NCBI GenBank assembly: GCA_017454425.1
Contig: JAFTCZ010000040.1
Coordinates: 1-7,381 of the forward strand
Direction of reading: 5' to 3'
Length of the DNA stretch: 7,381 nucleotides
Source of the DNA: Clostridia bacterium
GTDB taxonomy: Bacteria > Bacillota_A > Clostridia > Christensenellales > UBA1242
The position numbers and the translations under genes are program-made. Shown piece by piece: positions 5,442 to 7,381 of this stretch. How positions within the stretch are numbered: the first letter of the stretch is position 1; the number at the start of each line of letters is the position of its first letter. A model generated the notes under the pieces. The model had not been told where the DNA came from and made no database searches. It worked only from the letters and a program-made list of their open reading frames with translations.

Positions 5442-7232
5442 TGTTGCTTTTATTCTGCGCACACCACTACTGCTGCTTTCTTCTTTTAATATCTTAAACT
5501 GCCTCAATTCACCCGTGGTTTTTGCGTGAGGACCACCACAAATTTCTTTGCTGAATTGTCCCATTGTATAAACAGTGATTTGTTCACCATATTTATTATC
5601 AAATATACCAATTGCCCCCGAGTTTTTTGCCTCATCTGGGGTCATTGTCTCACAAACAACTGGCACATTGGCAGCAATTGCCTCATTTACTAGTTGTTCG
5701 ACTTTTGTTAACTCATCTTGGGTTAATTTGTGGTCACAAACAAAGTCAAAACGCAATCTTTCGGGGGTTATGTTGCTGCCGCGTTGTTCTACATAATTGC
5801 CAACAACCTTTCTTAATGCCCCAAGCATAAGATGTGTTGCAGTGTGCAATCTTGCAAGCCTTAATGCTTCTTCGCTGTTGTTTGCAACAGCAACTCCGCC
5901 CTTAAACATTGCACCCGAATTATCACGGCTGAGTTGTTGATGCTTTTTCATTGCCTCGTCATAGCCTTGTTTATCCACCATAATACCATGTTCTTTTGCT
6001 AGGTCTATTGTAAGGTCTATCGGAAAACCAAATGTATCAAACAACCTAAATGCCGCTGCCCCATCAAGAGTGTCTTTTGTATTTGCAATAATACGATTAA
6101 ACTCTTTTAATCCGCCTTGCAGTGCATCACTAAATTTGTGTATTTCTTTTTGCAATTCGTCTAAAATAAATTGTTTTGTTTGAATAAAGCGTGGAAATTC
6201 ATCACCATAAAACTCGATAAATTGTTTTGCAACTTCTAATAAAGCATTGCTTTCGATATTTAACTTTCTTGTACAGTTGATTGCACGGCGTATAAGTCTG
6301 CGCAAAACATATCCTTGCCCCACATTGCTTGGGGTTGTTGGTTGGCTGTCGCCAAGCAAAAATACACTTGCACGAATGTGGTCACAAATAATGCAAAAAT
6401 CTCGCCCATCATCTTTTGTGAAGTCAAATTTTTTGTTTGATTGCTTTTCAAGAACACTTATTGCGCCTACGAAACAATCGTTTTGATATGTACTATCAAA
6501 ACCATTCAAAATACTTACAACTCTCTCAAGTCCCATACCTGTGTCAACATTTTGTTTTGGAAGCTTTTGTGGTTTGTCGCCTTTGTTTTCGACATTAAAC
6601 TCCATAAACACATTGTTCCAAATTTCTACCCATTTGCCACAATCACAACTTGGGTCACATTTGGGACCACAAGCAGGCTTGCCTGTATCATAATATATCT
6701 CGGTATCTGGTCCGCATGGGCCTATTCCACCGCCCATTTCCCACCAGTTTTCTTTCTTTGAAAAATAGTATATTTGTGATTTTTCAAGGCCTTGTTGTTG
6801 CCAAAGATTGCTTGCTGTTTCATCACGAGGTGAGGTTTCGTCACCCGCAAACACTGTTACCCCTAGTTTTTCTTTTGGAATGTTTAGATATTGTGGACTT
6901 GTAAGAAATTCATAACTCCACTTAATTGCGTCTTCCTTGAAATATGCACCCAAACTCCAGTTACCCAACATAAAAAACATTGTGTGATGACGATTGTCAC
7001 CTACATCATCAATATCATTTGTGCGCAAACATGGTTGAATATCAAAAAGTTTATTCCCCATTGGATGTGGTTTGCCCATAAGATATGGAATAAGTGGCTG
7101 CATGCCCGCAGTTATAAATAGCACAGTATTATCTTTGGGGATAAGAGATGCGCCTTTTATTTCGGCATGACCTTTTTTTGTCCAAAACTCACGCCAAAGA
7201 CGCATTAATTTTTTGCTTGTTAATTTTTCCAT
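5427..7232 (-). CDS. alaS: Alanyl-tRNA synthetase, short form lacking the C-terminal region
   Basis: This 601-residue protein charges tRNA-Ala with alanine and should clear mischarged tRNA. Class II motifs are visible: motif 1 around FITAGMQPLIPYLMG (39-53), motif 2 around CLRTNDIDDVG with R70, and motif 3 at GMGLERV (232-238). The helical tRNA-recognition part, including DHIRAS and YVLRRLIRRA, runs to about 450. The editing domain follows, with zinc ligands H463 and H467 (HTATH) and C565 and H569 (CGGPH, where CGGTH is usual). The protein stops about 30 residues later, whereas typical bacterial AlaRS is about 850-900 residues with a coiled-coil/DHHA1 and C-Ala region; that whole part is absent. 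A cysteine cluster (C188, C192, C196, C198) could bind a structural metal. The ATG at 7232 has an AGAGG ribosome binding site at 7241-7245 that overlaps the glnS stop codon. The next gene starts 53 nt after the TAG, so there is no room for a lost tail. Confidence 0.95.
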   Translation of the reverse strand: MEKLTSKKLMRLWREFWTKKGHAEIKGASLIPKDNTVLFITAGMQPLIPYLMGKPHPMGNKLFDIQPCLRTNDIDDVGDNRHHTMFFMLGNWSLGAYFKEDAIKWSYEFLTSPQYLNIPKEKLGVTVFAGDETSPRDETASNLWQQQGLEKSQIYYFSKKENWWEMGGGIGPCGPDTEIYYDTGKPACGPKCDPSCDCGKWVEIWNNVFMEFNVENKGDKPQKLPKQNVDTGMGLERVVSILNGFDSTYQNDCFVGAISVLEKQSNKKFDFTKDDGRDFCIICDHIRASVFLLGDSQPTTPSNVGQGYVLRRLIRRAINCTRKLNIESNALLEVAKQFIEFYGDEFPRFIQTKQFILDELQKEIHKFSDALQGGLKEFNRIIANTKDTLDGAAAFRLFDTFGFPIDLTIDLAKEHGIMVDKQGYDEAMKKHQQLSRDNSGAMFKGGVAVANNSEEALRLARLHTATHLMLGALRKVVGNYVEQRGSNITPERLRFDFVCDHKLTQDELTKVEQLVNEAIAANVPVVCETMTPDEAKNSGAIGIFDNKYGEQITVYTMGQFSKEICGGPHAKTTGELRQFKILKEESSSSGVRRIKATIIDN

Positions 7233-7243
7233 TTGTTTTACCT

Positions 7244-7381
7244 CTATTTATTAAAACTATCTTTTAATGATACGGTTTGATTAAATTCTAACTTGCCGTC
7301 TTTGTTTACCAAATAATAATATCCTTTGCGAATAAATTGAAAACGACTTCCTTGCATACAAGTGCCAAGATATTCTTCGGC
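7244..7381 (-). CDS. glnS: Glutaminyl-tRNA synthetase, C-terminal end (partial, 5' part outside window)
   Basis: Reading the minus strand from the window edge gives 45 open codons ending in TAG at 7244-7246. The translation contains GSRFQFIRKGYYYLVNKDG followed by LEFNQTVSLKDSFNK at the very end. This matches the ending of bacterial GlnRS, where an RFQFER-GYF segment in the anticodon-binding beta-barrel is followed by a FNRTV-LRD(T/S)W-like tail. The enzyme charges tRNA-Gln with glutamine in the cytoplasm. Only the last few strands of the anticodon-binding domain are visible, so the catalytic domain cannot be checked, and a GluRS-family relative is a less likely alternative. Only 11 nt separate it from alaS and no terminator lies between them, so the two synthetase genes are probably cotranscribed. 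The frame entering at base 7381 is set by the open reading frame, not by a visible start. Confidence 0.75.
   Translation of the reverse strand, partial: AEEYLGTCMQGSRFQFIRKGYYYLVNKDGKLEFNQTVSLKDSFNK

Overview
The window looks like a piece of chromosome from a low-GC, AT-rich Bacillota (Firmicutes) bacterium, probably a clostridial or related uncultivated lineage. The reasons are a SigH-type sigma factor, a Mini-RNase III next to an RlmB-type methyltransferase, a CwlD-like cell-wall amidase, strong GGAGG ribosome binding sites, and a codon choice rich in A and T. No mobile elements, tRNA, rRNA or CRISPR repeats were seen. All supported genes lie on the minus strand, so transcription runs from high to low coordinates.

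From right to left: the last 45 codons of a probable glutaminyl-tRNA synthetase (7244-7381) lead, with an 11-nt gap, into alaS (5427-7232). This AlaRS ends just after its editing domain and lacks the usual C-terminal region. A sigma-A-type promoter abuts the alaS stop codon and drives a 529-residue surface protein rich in beta-repeats of DUF4097 type (3784-5373), which ends in a clear intrinsic terminator (3751-3782). Next comes a secreted Amidase_3/CwlD-like N-acetylmuramoyl-L-alanine amidase (3009-3713).

A second promoter, with an extended -10 box, sits 6 nt before the mrnC start codon, so its mRNA should be leaderless. It opens a tight operon, mrnC - rlmB - sigH - dnaX (2935 down to 1), with a 4-nt overlap, an 11-nt overlap and a 12-nt gap. 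The mrnC-rlmB-sigH order matches the Bacillus subtilis arrangement except that the yacP/rae1 gene is absent and dnaX follows sigH. The operon thus joins rRNA maturation and modification, a transition-state/sporulation sigma factor, and the replication clamp loader.

The most striking feature is at the left edge. The dnaX frame stops at 110-112, exactly at the end of the clamp-loader core. A run of nine A residues just before the stop, followed by a predicted stem-loop, would shift ribosomes or RNA polymerase into the -1 frame. That frame is open to the window edge and reads like a tau C-terminal segment. This is a candidate gamma/tau recoding site in which normal decoding would give the short gamma form and slippage the long tau form. 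A homopolymer sequencing error is the main alternative.
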